From NCBI GenBank assembly GCA_937872925.1, contig CALMUT010000148.1, positions 1 to 64,000 of the forward strand: a DNA stretch of 64,000 bases, given 5' to 3'. Shown one piece after another: positions 1 to 8,650 of this stretch. How positions within the stretch are numbered: position 1 is the first letter of the stretch; each line of letters starts with the position of its first letter. Source of the stretch: an uncultured Myxococcales bacterium. GTDB lineage: Bacteria; Myxococcota_A; Polyangia; Polyangiales; Polyangiaceae. The translations under genes and the position numbers were made by a program. Below the pieces are notes generated by a model, which was given only the letters and a program-made list of their open reading frames with translations, was not told the origin of the DNA and searched no databases.

Positions 1-1
1 G

Positions 2-868
2 AGGGGGCAAACCCCGGCGGGTCCCCCGGGCAGCGGCCGCTGGCTTCGTCACGCTCCCCCGCGGAGGGAGCCCCGCCCCGCCGCAGTCGCCGGCCGTTTC
101 TACCCGGCAGAAGCAGGTGCCATGCGCGCTGCGCTCGAGGCAATGGCGCCCGTCTTCGAACGTCCAGCTCCCGCCCAGGCCGTGCTCTCGCCCCACGCCG
201 GCTGGGTCTATTCTGGGGCGATCGCGGCCGAGACCTTCGCCCAAGTCGTCGTGCCGCAATGTGTGGTGGTCCTGTGTCCGAATCATACGGGACTCGGCGG
301 CGCGCGGTCTCTTGCCCCCCGGGGTGGGTTTGCGATTCCAGGTGGGGTCGTGCCGATTCACGCCGCTGCGGCGGACGCGGTACAAGCCCGCTGCGGGCTT
401 GTCGTGGATGCCCGCGCGCATGCGCGCGAACACGCTATCGAAGTGCAGCTGCCCCTGCTGCGATACTTTCAACCAGGTCTTCAGATCGTGCCCGTCGTGC
501 TCGGACGCATGTCCCTTTCCGAGTGCATGCAGTTCGGCGATGCCCTTGCGCAAGCGCTCGACGCGCTAGCCGAACCGAGCTTGGTCGTCGCCAGCACGGA
601 CATGTCGCACTTTCTTCCCGCCGACGTCGCACGTGCGTTGGACCAACATGCACTGGATCGCGTGCTGGCTCTCGATGCGGAAGGATTGTATCGGGAGGTC
701 GTTGAGCGCGAGATCTCGATGTGCGGATTCATTCCCAGCGCCATTGCGCTCCGCGCTGCCGTTGCACGCGGCGCTCGTGCCGCGCGTCTGGTGCGATACG
801 CCAATTCCGGTGATGTTTCCGGCGACTACAGCTCCGTGGTGGGCTACGCTGGCGTCGTTGTGTCGTAG
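2..868 (+). CDS. Memo/AmmeMemoRadiSam protein B family, 5' end outside window
   Basis: The product belongs to the Memo (AMMECR-associated, AmmeMemoRadiSam system B) family, a fold related to extradiol dioxygenases; its substrate is not established. The first ATG is at 122, but the frame is open upstream to the window edge and encodes the conserved family N-terminus RPAAVAGRFYP (about 74-106), so the gene starts further left. No ATG, GTG or TTG occurs in that frame between 2 and 121. Family motifs include LSPHAGWVYSG, PNHTG and STDMSHF, with the His residues expected to line the putative metal site. The roughly 20 residues before RPAAV are Pro/Gly/Arg-rich and look like a linker, so a fusion to an upstream domain (for example the radical-SAM partner) is possible. 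The family call is firm; the fusion is inference. Confidence 0.85.
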   Translation, partial: RGQTPAGPPGSGRWLRHAPPRREPRPAAVAGRFYPAEAGAMRAALEAMAPVFERPAPAQAVLSPHAGWVYSGAIAAETFAQVVVPQCVVVLCPNHTGLGGARSLAPRGGFAIPGGVVPIHAAAADAVQARCGLVVDARAHAREHAIEVQLPLLRYFQPGLQIVPVVLGRMSLSECMQFGDALAQALDALAEPSLVVASTDMSHFLPADVARALDQHALDRVLALDAEGLYREVVEREISMCGFIPSAIALRAAVARGARAARLVRYANSGDVSGDYSSVVGYAGVVVS

Positions 869-899
869 CCCCGCAGCGGCGTGCTACCTTTAGTTCACG

Positions 900-1466
900 A
901 TGTCGTCGCCGCTTTCTCCAGGGTTGCTCGTGGCAGCGCCCCCCCTTGGCGACCCGAATTTCGATCGCTCCGTTGTCTTGCTCGCAGCCCACGGGCCCGA
1001 AGGCGCTTTCGGCTGGGTCGTCAACGGTCGGAACGTCATGACCGTGCAAGAGCTATTGGTGCGGGCAGAAGTCACTGACCGAGAAGTCACCGTCCCTGGG
1101 GTGGTTCGGGTTGGGGGGCCGGTGGCTCCCGAGCAAGTTTGGTTGGTGTACCGCGCAAGCCAAAAACTGGCGGGCGTGGACGGACAGTTCGAAGTGGGCG
1201 ACGGCATCGTCGCAACGGCGTCCCGCAAAGTTCTGGAGCTAATGGCCGAGGGCACCAGCCCGGAGGGAGTCATTGGATACATCGGGTACGCGGGCTGGGC
1301 CCCTTCGCAGCTGGAAGACGAAATCCTCGCAGGCGCGTGGTTGCCGACAGATGTGCACGCGGAGTTGATCTTCGACGTTCCCGCGGATGACGCGTGGGCC
1401 CAAGCCTACGAACGCGCTGGCACGTCACCGATGGCTTTCACCTCGCGCACGGTCGGTTCTGCCTAA
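900..1466 (+). CDS. YqgE/AlgH (UPF0301) family protein
   Basis: This 188-residue protein matches the YqgE/AlgH family in length and motifs: an N-terminal LSPGLLVAAPPLGDPNFDRSV, then HGPEGAFGWVVNG and a later RVGGPVAPEQ segment. The family has no established biochemical activity; AlgH was named from alginate regulation in Pseudomonas, and structural work suggests a binding protein. It lies 31 bases after the Memo-family gene on the same strand and may be cotranscribed with it. It converges on pcm with 8 bases between the stop codons. The ATG at 900 directly precedes the conserved N-terminus, so the start is well supported. Confidence 0.88.
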   Translation: MSSPLSPGLLVAAPPLGDPNFDRSVVLLAAHGPEGAFGWVVNGRNVMTVQELLVRAEVTDREVTVPGVVRVGGPVAPEQVWLVYRASQKLAGVDGQFEVGDGIVATASRKVLELMAEGTSPEGVIGYIGYAGWAPSQLEDEILAGAWLPTDVHAELIFDVPADDAWAQAYERAGTSPMAFTSRTVGSA

Positions 1467-1474
1467 CGCAAAGC

Positions 1475-2113
1475 TCACCCTTCTGGATGCAAGAGCGGAA
1501 CGAACAGACACGGAACACTCTCTTGCCAGCGCATGCCGTGTTCGCCGCGTGTGCCCACGCGCAAGACTTGATGTGCCCGGTCGCCTACGGGTATCGCGAT
1601 GCGACCGGAAATGCGCAATTGCTTCGGCAGGTCCTCTGGCACCGCTTCAGGAGCCGCGGAGACCAAGATCCCGTCGAAGGGCGCGGCTTCTGCCAGGCCG
1701 TTCCAGCCGTTCCCACACAGAACCCGCACGTGGTGCATCTCCAGACGCTGCAGGGTCTCACTGGCGCGGGCTGCCAAAACCGGCGACAGCTCCAGGCCGG
1801 TGACCTGGGCTACGAGGCAGCCCAAGAGCGCTGCCGCGTAGCCGGAGCCCGCGCCGACTTCCAACACGCTATGGTTTGCGCGGAGTTTCAGTGCGTCCAG
1901 CATGATGGCAATCATCGAGGGCTGACTGATGGTTTGACCCTCGCCAATGGGAAGCGCCCGGTCTTCGTACGCGTGTGCGCGCTGCTCTTCGGGCACAAAG
2001 AGATGTCGTGGCACGCGCGCAAAGGCGCGCACCACTGCCGGCGAATACCCGGCGTTTGCAAGGCGCCTCGCGAGAAGCGCGCGTTGCTGGTCGAAAAACT
2101 CCGTCCCTTCCAC
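1475..2113 (-). CDS. pcm: Protein-L-isoaspartate O-methyltransferase
   Basis: The enzyme transfers a methyl group from S-adenosylmethionine to isoaspartyl residues in aged proteins, starting their repair in the cytoplasm. The 212-residue length is typical of bacterial Pcm. Visible motifs are the substrate segment around FVPEEQRAHAYEDRALPIGEGQ with ISQPSMIAIML following it, SAM-binding motif I EVGAGSGYAAALLG, the motif II region GLELSPVLAARA and a later PFDGILVSAA. The gene stands alone on the minus strand between two plus-strand genes. Its 5' end is about 45 bases from the likely start of the divergent FGE-fold gene, so the two may share a promoter region. Confidence 0.93.
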   Translation of the reverse strand: MEGTEFFDQQRALLARRLANAGYSPAVVRAFARVPRHLFVPEEQRAHAYEDRALPIGEGQTISQPSMIAIMLDALKLRANHSVLEVGAGSGYAAALLGCLVAQVTGLELSPVLAARASETLQRLEMHHVRVLCGNGWNGLAEAAPFDGILVSAAPEAVPEDLPKQLRISGRIAIPVGDRAHQVLRVGTRGEHGMRWQESVPCLFVPLLHPEG

Positions 2114-2158
2114 GCGGAAGCAAAGTGCGTCACCACCGCGCCGAGTGCAACGGGTCAG

Positions 2159-3052
2159 TTGTCAGTCCGCCGGCACCAAGGCAGAGCTGCGCGCGGGTCG
2201 GCGCAAGTCTTTCGCGTGCTTCTCGCCGTCGCTATTGTCTTGGGCGCCGCAGCGCCCGCCCGCGCCGCTACGGGCTGTCCCCCAGAAATGGCACGAGTGG
2301 GGGCGTACTGTATCGATCGCTGGGAAGCTGCCTTGGTCGATCGCGCAACGAGTGCGCCGCTTTCGCCCTATTACCCGCCCAACGCGAAGAACCTCGCGCG
2401 CGTGCATGCCGTGTGGCAGGTCGAGCGTCTACTTCTGGGTAGCGACGACGCGCGCCGTATGCCGCTGCCGGCGGTGCCCGCCGTCCAGCGCTCGGGAGCG
2501 ATCACGTTCATGGCCGTTTCCCGTCCGGGGGTGGTGCCCAGTGGCTATCTGAACTTCTACGAAGCACGCCGCGCCTGCGAAAACGCGGGCAAGCGACTGT
2601 GCACGGAGGAGGAGTGGACGCATGCCTGTCGCGGGAGTGCGGCGAAGAAACACGGCTACGCTGCGAACTATCAGGCGGGTCGCTGCAACGTGTTTCGGCC
2701 GCTGCATCCTGCCGTCGTGTTGCATGGGCAAGCCTCTCTCGGACACACGGATCCACGTCTCAATCTCGTGGTCGAAGAAAACCTCGGACCACTGCTGCGG
2801 CCAACCGGCAGCATGCCTCGCTGCGTAACGGTCTGGGGCGACGATGCTGTTTCAGACATGGTGGGCAATCTCGACGAATGGGTTGCCGACCCCTCGGGGG
2901 TGTTCTTGGGCGGTTTTTACGCGCGTTCTACGACCCAAGGCTGCGAGGCAAAAGTGGCGTCGCACTCTCCCGCCTACTACGACTACAGCTTGGGCACGCG
3001 ATGCTGCCGCGACGCCGCGGTTACGCCTGGCCCGACCGCCCCAGCACCGTGA
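2159..3052 (+). CDS. Secreted FGE/SUMF1-fold protein
   Basis: The product looks like a secreted member of the formylglycine-generating-enzyme (SUMF1) fold. A hydrophobic segment ending APARA supports a signal peptide, followed by CPPEMARVGAYCIDRWEA, the fold landmarks YLNFYEARRACENAGKRLC, EEEWTHACRG and MVGNLDEWVA, and a closing LGTRCCRD. The frame is open far upstream, but that part is only the reverse of pcm. I chose TTG 2159 because it gives an Arg-rich n-region before the hydrophobic stretch; GTG 2216 is the alternative. The many cysteines look structural, and the copper-binding Cys pair of true FGE is not evident, so a binding or scaffold role is as likely as catalysis. The last 32 bases overlap the convergent SRPBCC gene. 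Confidence 0.75.
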   Translation: MSVRRHQGRAARGSAQVFRVLLAVAIVLGAAAPARAATGCPPEMARVGAYCIDRWEAALVDRATSAPLSPYYPPNAKNLARVHAVWQVERLLLGSDDARRMPLPAVPAVQRSGAITFMAVSRPGVVPSGYLNFYEARRACENAGKRLCTEEEWTHACRGSAAKKHGYAANYQAGRCNVFRPLHPAVVLHGQASLGHTDPRLNLVVEENLGPLLRPTGSMPRCVTVWGDDAVSDMVGNLDEWVADPSGVFLGGFYARSTTQGCEAKVASHSPAYYDYSLGTRCCRDAAVTPGPTAPAP

Positions 3053-3791
3053 TCAGCCGGCTGTGGGCCGTGCGCAAGCAGCTCAAGGCGCCCGCCTTCG
3101 GAGCCTGTGCACTCCAGCGCGACCAGAGCACCGCCACAATTCGGTCGTCACTGATTGGGCTCGGCAGGCTGCGGAACGCGATCACAGAGTCGTCGTCGTC
3201 CGTCCACGAAACCAGAACGTCGCGGCCCGGGGTATGGGCCAGCACCTTGCCGCTGAGTTGCAGCTCCTTGGACAATTCGATCCGAACGTGGCTGCCCACC
3301 TCACCGAAGCCCGTTCCAGCCCCTAGCCAAGAATTCTGCGCCCAGGCATCGGTTAAGTACGTATGCAGAACGTCCGGCGAAGCGGTGGCTCTGCCTTTGA
3401 GCCAGCAGACGGAACGACTCCGTCCTTGGTGGTGTTCGCAGTAGTGGGCCAGGGTTGCCAGGGAAAGCGTCCACGCGGAGCCGGTCCCGCGCAGCTCTTC
3501 TTCATCAGTGATCCCGCTGCACTCCAGGGCGACGCCCCCGGCTTCGATACAGAACGAGACCTGGTGCGCGCCCCAGGCAAGGGCGATCCGCTTGCCCGCG
3601 GTCAGTTCGGTCACTTCCACTTCAGCCTCTGCCCCCAGGGCCGGGTAGCGAAGGATCAAGCGCGACCCCTGTTCCACGCTGCCTTCGACTTCATCGGCCT
3701 GCCATGCCGTGAGACCACCGGGTCGCGAGAGTGCCTGCCACACGACTTCGCTGGGTGCGTTGATGGGCTGGACGAGGTTGAAGGATGGCAT
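3021..3791 (-). CDS. SRPBCC/AHSA1-type domain protein
   Basis: This 256-residue protein begins with FNLVQPINAPSEVVWQAL, the usual opening of SRPBCC (START-like, AHSA1/polyketide-cyclase) domains, which fold around a hydrophobic ligand pocket. Later parts (ALECSGITDEEELRG; HYCEHHQGRSRSVCWLKGRA) fit the end of one such domain. The C-terminal half (GFGEVGSHVRIELSKELQLSGKVLAHTPGRDVLVSW) looks like a second related domain, so a tandem arrangement is likely. No signal peptide or membrane segment is seen. The 3' end overlaps the end of the convergent FGE-fold gene by 32 bases. The ligand and function are unknown. Confidence 0.72.
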   Translation of the reverse strand: MPSFNLVQPINAPSEVVWQALSRPGGLTAWQADEVEGSVEQGSRLILRYPALGAEAEVEVTELTAGKRIALAWGAHQVSFCIEAGGVALECSGITDEEELRGTGSAWTLSLATLAHYCEHHQGRSRSVCWLKGRATASPDVLHTYLTDAWAQNSWLGAGTGFGEVGSHVRIELSKELQLSGKVLAHTPGRDVLVSWTDDDDSVIAFRSLPSPISDDRIVAVLWSRWSAQAPKAGALSCLRTAHSRLITVLGRSGQA

Positions 3792-3989
3792 TTCTACCCG
3801 ATGTGTAATCTTACAGCCTGGTGCGAATTATTCGGCGACTCTCTACGCAAATGTGGGTTTCCTGGCGGGAATATGCTGGATGGGGCGACCCTCCGCCGCT
3901 AGAACGTCTGCGCCCAGGGCTCGGAATCGCACTTTCCTTGAGTGCCCGAGCCGCCACGTCATCGCCTCGAAGATTCGTAGGAGAGCGTC

Positions 3990-5195
3990 ATGATTCGTCC
4001 GCTACTCGCCGTGCCAGTGTTGTGTGTCGCCGTCGCCGCATGCGGCGCCGAGTCTACGCCGGATGCAGAGTTTCGCGTGAACGCGCAGGCCATCGCGGGG
4101 GGTGTGGTGGACACGGAAAACACTCACGTGCTCGGGATCTCATCTTGGAGCGAGCACGGCGGCGGCTTGTGCACCGGCACGCTGATCGCCCCGAACTTGG
4201 TGCTCACCGCGCGGCACTGCGTATCGCCAAGCTTGAACGAAAACGAATTTGTGGTCTGCGGGCAGAGCGGATTCGGTGAGCCATACTCAGGCAACGCTTT
4301 GCGTTTCACCCAAGACGTGAAGATCTCGTACAAGAGCAAGAACTGGCGTCTGGGCACCACCGTGCGCGTGCCGAAGGAAGGCAACGACACCTGCGGGTTC
4401 GATGTCGCCCTGGTGATCCTGGATAAGCCGATGGCTGGAGTGACCCCCGCCGTTCCGCGCATCGACGTAGAGCCGCAAGTGGGAGAGTTGTACACCGCGA
4501 TTGGTTACGGCACGACGGACACCGGCGGCGGCGGTCAACGCATGTTGCTCGACGGGCTGCAGGTTCAGTGCACCTCGGGCAACTGTCCGTATTACACCCA
4601 GGTCCAGTCCACGGAGTGGCAAGGACAGACCGGCGTGTGCCAGGGGGATAGCGGCGGACCGGCGGTCGACCAGGACGGAAAAATCATCGGCGTCGTGTCC
4701 CGCGGGCAGGGCAAGTGCAGCAGTCCGACCTACGGTAGCGTGTGGGCGTGGAAAGACTTCATCATGGAGACGGCCCTCGAAGCCGCAGCCACCGGCGGCT
4801 ACGAACCTCCGTTCTGGGCGCTTTCGGGTGTGAGCGACGATCCGAATCCGCCGCCCCCCGTCACGGAGCCCGAGCCCACGGGCCCCAAGGGGCCGGACAT
4901 TCAAGGAGGACCCTGCGGCGTTGGGCGCGGCTGCGGTTCTGACTACGCTTGCTACGATCCCGGCGGTGGAGGAACCGCGTACTGCGCCGCGTTCTGTGAA
5001 GCCACGACGGATTGTGGGCAAGATCTAGTGTGCAGCGCGGACTTGGGCGTGTGCCTGGCGCCCGTGGCCGCCGCAGCGGAATCCGAACAGGGTGGCGGTT
5101 GCAGCGTGACGCTCAGCTCGGAAAACGGGCCCGTGCGTCCCGTTCCATGGCTGGTGGGCCTCGCGCTGGTGCTGCTGCGCCGCCGACGTCGCTAA
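3990..5195 (+). CDS. Trypsin-like serine protease with MYXO-CTERM-like tail
   Basis: The product is a secreted S1-family serine protease. The catalytic triad is visible: His76 in LTARHC, Asp138 in DVALVILD and Ser221 in GDSGGP. The N-terminus has a signal peptide with a possible lipobox (Cys18 in VAAC). After the protease domain come a Pro-rich linker and a Cys-rich module (about residues 300-355). The C-terminus has a Gly-Gly-Cys, a short hydrophobic segment (WLVGLALVLL) and an Arg cluster, which is the layout of MYXO-CTERM sorting signals that tether myxobacterial proteins to the surface. An N-terminal lipobox together with a C-terminal sorting tail would be redundant, so Cys18 may not be lipidated. 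ATG 3990 follows AGGAGAG at a suitable distance. Confidence 0.9.
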   Translation: MIRPLLAVPVLCVAVAACGAESTPDAEFRVNAQAIAGGVVDTENTHVLGISSWSEHGGGLCTGTLIAPNLVLTARHCVSPSLNENEFVVCGQSGFGEPYSGNALRFTQDVKISYKSKNWRLGTTVRVPKEGNDTCGFDVALVILDKPMAGVTPAVPRIDVEPQVGELYTAIGYGTTDTGGGGQRMLLDGLQVQCTSGNCPYYTQVQSTEWQGQTGVCQGDSGGPAVDQDGKIIGVVSRGQGKCSSPTYGSVWAWKDFIMETALEAAATGGYEPPFWALSGVSDDPNPPPPVTEPEPTGPKGPDIQGGPCGVGRGCGSDYACYDPGGGGTAYCAAFCEATTDCGQDLVCSADLGVCLAPVAAAAESEQGGGCSVTLSSENGPVRPVPWLVGLALVLLRRRRR

Positions 5196-5228
5196 GCAGT
5201 CACAGATCGCGCTACACTGCGGCACGAC

Positions 5229-6350
5229 TTGGCTGTTTCGACTTCGACCGCGGCTCTGATTGTCGCGCTGGTGCTGAGCGCCGCGCTCGGCGGCTGCAGT
5301 TCCGAACAAGCGACTGACAAGCCCGACCATCGCCCCGTGCTGCCGCCACGAACGACCCAGCAGAGCTGTTTTGCCGAAGCTGCCTCGTCCACGGATCCGG
5401 CGGCGACGGACTCCACACCGGGCGCTGCCCCGCAGTTGCTGAGTGAAAGCGGGTGTTTCGAAGACGTGGCCCAGCTGCTGCCTGGACCCGACTTGATTCC
5501 TTTCGACGTTGCGTCCGAACTCTGGACCGACGGTGCCGCGAAGCAGCGCTACATGGTCTTGCCCCCAGGGGAGAAGGTTGTTGTGGGCGCTGACGGCACC
5601 TGGGCATTTCCCCTGGGCTCCGTGCTGATCAAGCATTTCAGCTACGACGTCAGCGGATCTCGGACGGTGGAAACCCGCGTTTTGCTGCACCGAACTACGG
5701 GTTGGGAAGGCCACTCATACGAATGGCTTCCCGATGGCAGTGACGCGCGGCTGCTCAACGAATGGAAGCAGGTTCCCTTCGAAACCTCTCTGGGGACCGT
5801 CAACCATCTCTTTCCGAGCCGCTCCAGCTGCGAGGCCTGCCACTCTCCCAGTGCGGAATTTGTGCTCGGGCCGACTACCGCTCAGATGAACCATCAGGTT
5901 CAGTGGCAGGGGGGCGCGGGCAACCAAATGGACGCCCTCGCTGCCATTGAAGCGATCGAGCTTCCCGCCGATGTTGTCAGCGCGGAGCTGGACCAGCTGC
6001 CTTCACCGAAGGACAAATCAGCGTCCCTCGAAGGGCGAGCGCGGGCCTATCTGCACGCGAACTGCGGACACTGTCACCGTCCGGGAGGCTGGGCGCCCCC
6101 AGAGCTGGATCTCGACTTGCGCTGGCAAGTCTCCTTTGCCGACACGCGTACCTGTGATGTGCCGCTGCAGTTCGGCACGCTCTTCGGTAAGAAGCGGATC
6201 GTCCCGGGAGATCCAGACGCCTCGGGTCTGCTCGACCGCGTGCAGAGCGACGGCATCAATCGCATGCCCCCGATGGGAACGGGACTCATCGACGCGGAAG
6301 GCGTCGGTGTCCTGCGCGCGTTCGTCGCTTCGCTGAAAGCGTGCCCGTAG
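5229..6350 (+). CDS. Lipoprotein with two haem-binding CxxCH motifs
   Basis: This is a probable periplasmic cytochrome-like lipoprotein of 373 residues. The signal sequence ends in LGGC (Cys23), a lipobox. Two c-type haem attachment motifs are present, CEACH at 201-205 and CGHCH at 279-283, with a later Met-rich NRMPPMGTG that could supply an axial ligand. The overall pattern (GCFEDVAQLLPGPDLIPFDV; LPPGEKVVV; WAFPLGSVLIKHF) resembles the conserved family TIGR03806, found in proteins with a C-terminal cytochrome domain; no specific reaction is assigned to it. The start is TTG 5229, 33 bases after the protease stop on the same strand. Electron transfer is inferred from the haem motifs only. Confidence 0.8.
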   Translation: MAVSTSTAALIVALVLSAALGGCSSEQATDKPDHRPVLPPRTTQQSCFAEAASSTDPAATDSTPGAAPQLLSESGCFEDVAQLLPGPDLIPFDVASELWTDGAAKQRYMVLPPGEKVVVGADGTWAFPLGSVLIKHFSYDVSGSRTVETRVLLHRTTGWEGHSYEWLPDGSDARLLNEWKQVPFETSLGTVNHLFPSRSSCEACHSPSAEFVLGPTTAQMNHQVQWQGGAGNQMDALAAIEAIELPADVVSAELDQLPSPKDKSASLEGRARAYLHANCGHCHRPGGWAPPELDLDLRWQVSFADTRTCDVPLQFGTLFGKKRIVPGDPDASGLLDRVQSDGINRMPPMGTGLIDAEGVGVLRAFVASLKACP

Positions 6351-6372
6351 GCGCGGGTGCAGCCGAGGGGGG

Positions 6373-6445
<73 letters not shown>

Positions 6446-6534
6446 AAGGGAGCCGGGAGGGTAGCCGGCGCGCTGCCGGTGTCAACGAGATTCTGCGGCC
6501 AATGCGGTGGACACAGGCGGATCCGCCAAGACCG

Positions 6535-6562
6535 TTGACCCGCCGTGCCAGGTGGTTATCTT
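6535..6562 (+). promoter_or_regulatory. Candidate sigma70 promoter for dnaK
   Basis: TTGACC (6535-6540) and TATCTT (6557-6562) are separated by 16 bases, giving 5/6 and 4/6 matches to -35 and -10 boxes. Transcription would start near 6570, leaving a leader of about 105 nt before dnaK. I saw no CIRCE inverted repeat and no convincing sigma32-type promoter here. Confidence 0.45.
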
Positions 6563-6674
6563 GCCGGCAGTTCTCGCGGTAGCTCAGCTCAGGCAACAGT
6601 CGAGTGGGCCCGCCGCGAGGGGAGCTGTAGTTGCCCCCGTGCAGCTATGGCTCGCCCCACATCGGAGAAGAATC

Positions 6675-8600
6675 ATGGGCAAGATCATCGGAATCGATCT
6701 GGGCACGACCAACAGCGTCGTTGCCGTAATGGAAGGCAAGGAACCCAAGGTCATCGTGAATGAGGAGGGCGCACGCCTGACCCCATCCGTGGTCGCCTGG
6801 GACGAGAAGGGAGAGATCCTCGTTGGCACCATTGCCAAACGCCAAGCCGTCACGAACCCGGAAAACACCATCTACTCGTCTAAGCGCTTCATCGGGCGCC
6901 GGTTCGACGAGGTAGAAAAAGAGACCCATCGCGTTCCCTACCACCTTGTGCGTGGTGACAACGGTGACGCCTGGGTGGATGTGCGCGGCAAGAAGATGGC
7001 GCCCCCCGAGGTCGCCGCCAAAGTCTTGCAAAAGCTGAAGAAGGCTGCCGAGGACTACCTCGGCGAGAAGGTGACCGAGGCGGTCATTACCGTCCCCGCG
7101 TACTTCAACGACTCCCAGCGGCAGGCAACCAAAGACGCCGGCAAGATCGCTGGTCTCGAAGTGCGGCGCATCATCAACGAGCCCACGGCCGCAGCACTGG
7201 CCTACGGCTTGGACAAGAAGGCGAACGAAGTCATCGCCGTCTACGATTTCGGTGGAGGTACTTTCGACATCAGTATCCTCGAGGTCGGTGACAACGTGGT
7301 GCAGGTGATCGCCACCAACGGCGACACCCACCTGGGCGGTGATGACGTCGACATCTTGGTGATGGATTGGCTCGCCGCGGAGTTCAAGAAGGACACCGGC
7401 ATGGACGTGTCCTCCGACAAGATGGTGATCCAGCGCCTGAAAGACGCCGCGGAGCAGGCCAAGATTGAACTGTCGTCCAAGCAAGAGACCACCATCAATT
7501 TGCCGTTCCTCACGGCGGATGCCAGCGGCCCGAAGCACCTGCAGAAGCAGCTGACTCGGTCGAAGCTGGAGCAGATGATCCGGCCGCTCATCGATCGCAC
7601 CATGACGCCCCTAAAGAAAGCGCTCGAAGACGCCAAGAAGAAGCCAAGCGACATTGACGAAATCGTCTTGGTCGGTGGTTCGACGCGCATTCCCCTGGTG
7701 CAGGAAACCGTCAAGAGCTTCTTCGAGAAAGAACCCCACAAGGGCGTGAACCCCGATGAGGTCGTCGCGGTTGGCGCTGCTGTCCAAGGCGGCGTGCTCG
7801 CCGGTGATGTGCAAGACGTCGTGCTGTTGGACGTGACACCGTTGTCCCTCGGCGTGGAGACCCTGGGCGGAGTCATGACCGTCATGATCCCGCGTAACAC
7901 CACGATCCCAACGCAGAAGAAGGAGATCTACTCGACTGCAAGCGACAGCCAAACAAGCGTCGAGATCCACGTGCTCCAGGGAGAGCGCGCCGAGGCACGG
8001 GTCAACCGTACTTTGGGCAAGTTCCACCTTGAGGGATTGCCACCTGCGCCGCGCGGGGTGCCGAAGGTCGAAGTGACCTTCGACATCGATGCCAACGGTA
8101 TCTTGAGTGTCGCTGCGAAGGACACGGCCACAGGCAAGGATCAGCGCATCACCATCACCGCAAACAGCGGGTTGGAAGATTCGGATATCGAGCGGATGGT
8201 CAAAGAGGCCCAGGACCACGAGGCTGACGACAAGAAGCGACGTGATGAGATCGAGCGCCGCAACAAGTTGGACAACCTCTGCTACACCCTGGAAAAGCAA
8301 ATCGCGGACAACAAAGACAAGCTGGAAGGAGCAGACGTATCTGCGCTCGAAGGTTTGATCAAAGAAGGTCGCGAGGCCGTCGAGAAGCAGGACGACGAAA
8401 AGGTCCAAGATGTGCTCGGACGGCTGGAGAAAGAAGCACACGGCATGGCCGAAAAGCTGTACCAGGCGGCAGGCACTGGCGCAGAGGGCGCTGGCGGCAA
8501 CGGCGCGGGCGCCCCGGGTCCAGAGGCTGCCGAAGGAAGCGGCAGCGACGGCAAGAAGAAGGGCGACGTGATCGACGCGGAGTTCGAGGAAACTACCTGA
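6675..8600 (+). CDS. dnaK: Chaperone DnaK (Hsp70)
   Basis: DnaK is the ATP-dependent cytoplasmic Hsp70 chaperone that works with DnaJ and GrpE. The 641-residue length and the motifs are typical: [16 protein letters not shown] at the N-terminus, [17 protein letters not shown], the phosphate loop [25 protein letters not shown], the linker [13 protein letters not shown], and a Gly/Ala-rich tail ending [13 protein letters not shown]. The frame is open further upstream, but ATG 6675 is the true start: it is preceded by GGAGAAG and followed at once by the conserved [10 protein letters not shown]. No dnaJ or grpE lies next to it, although a J-domain protein is encoded at 51.4 kb. A strong hairpin follows the stop. 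Confidence 0.97.
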   Translation: MGKIIGIDLGTTNSVVAVMEGKEPKVIVNEEGARLTPSVVAWDEKGEILVGTIAKRQAVTNPENTIYSSKRFIGRRFDEVEKETHRVPYHLVRGDNGDAWVDVRGKKMAPPEVAAKVLQKLKKAAEDYLGEKVTEAVITVPAYFNDSQRQATKDAGKIAGLEVRRIINEPTAAALAYGLDKKANEVIAVYDFGGGTFDISILEVGDNVVQVIATNGDTHLGGDDVDILVMDWLAAEFKKDTGMDVSSDKMVIQRLKDAAEQAKIELSSKQETTINLPFLTADASGPKHLQKQLTRSKLEQMIRPLIDRTMTPLKKALEDAKKKPSDIDEIVLVGGSTRIPLVQETVKSFFEKEPHKGVNPDEVVAVGAAVQGGVLAGDVQDVVLLDVTPLSLGVETLGGVMTVMIPRNTTIPTQKKEIYSTASDSQTSVEIHVLQGERAEARVNRTLGKFHLEGLPPAPRGVPKVEVTFDIDANGILSVAAKDTATGKDQRITITANSGLEDSDIERMVKEAQDHEADDKKRRDEIERRNKLDNLCYTLEKQIADNKDKLEGADVSALEGLIKEGREAVEKQDDEKVQDVLGRLEKEAHGMAEKLYQAAGTGAEGAGGNGAGAPGPEAAEGSGSDGKKKGDVIDAEFEETT

Positions 8601-8624
8601 GCGATCCCCTGATTGACGCGACTT

Positions 8625-8650
8625 GAAGGCCCGGTGATTGCCGGGCCTTC
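8625..8650 (+). terminator. Hairpin after dnaK, probable terminator
   Basis: A perfect 10-bp stem, GAAGGCCCGG/CCGGGCCTTC, with a 6-base loop lies 24 bases after the dnaK stop. The following GCCGTTT gives only a weak U-tract, so termination efficiency is uncertain. Confidence 0.55.

Noticed and set aside
1394-2158. Upstream extension of the FGE-fold gene frame
   Set aside because: It lies antisense to pcm, whose protein motifs are unmistakable, and has no signal-peptide or domain character.
6480-6674. CIRCE or heat-shock sigma promoter before dnaK
   Set aside because: No inverted repeat of the CIRCE type and no convincing sigma32-like boxes were seen; only a sigma70-like pair fits.
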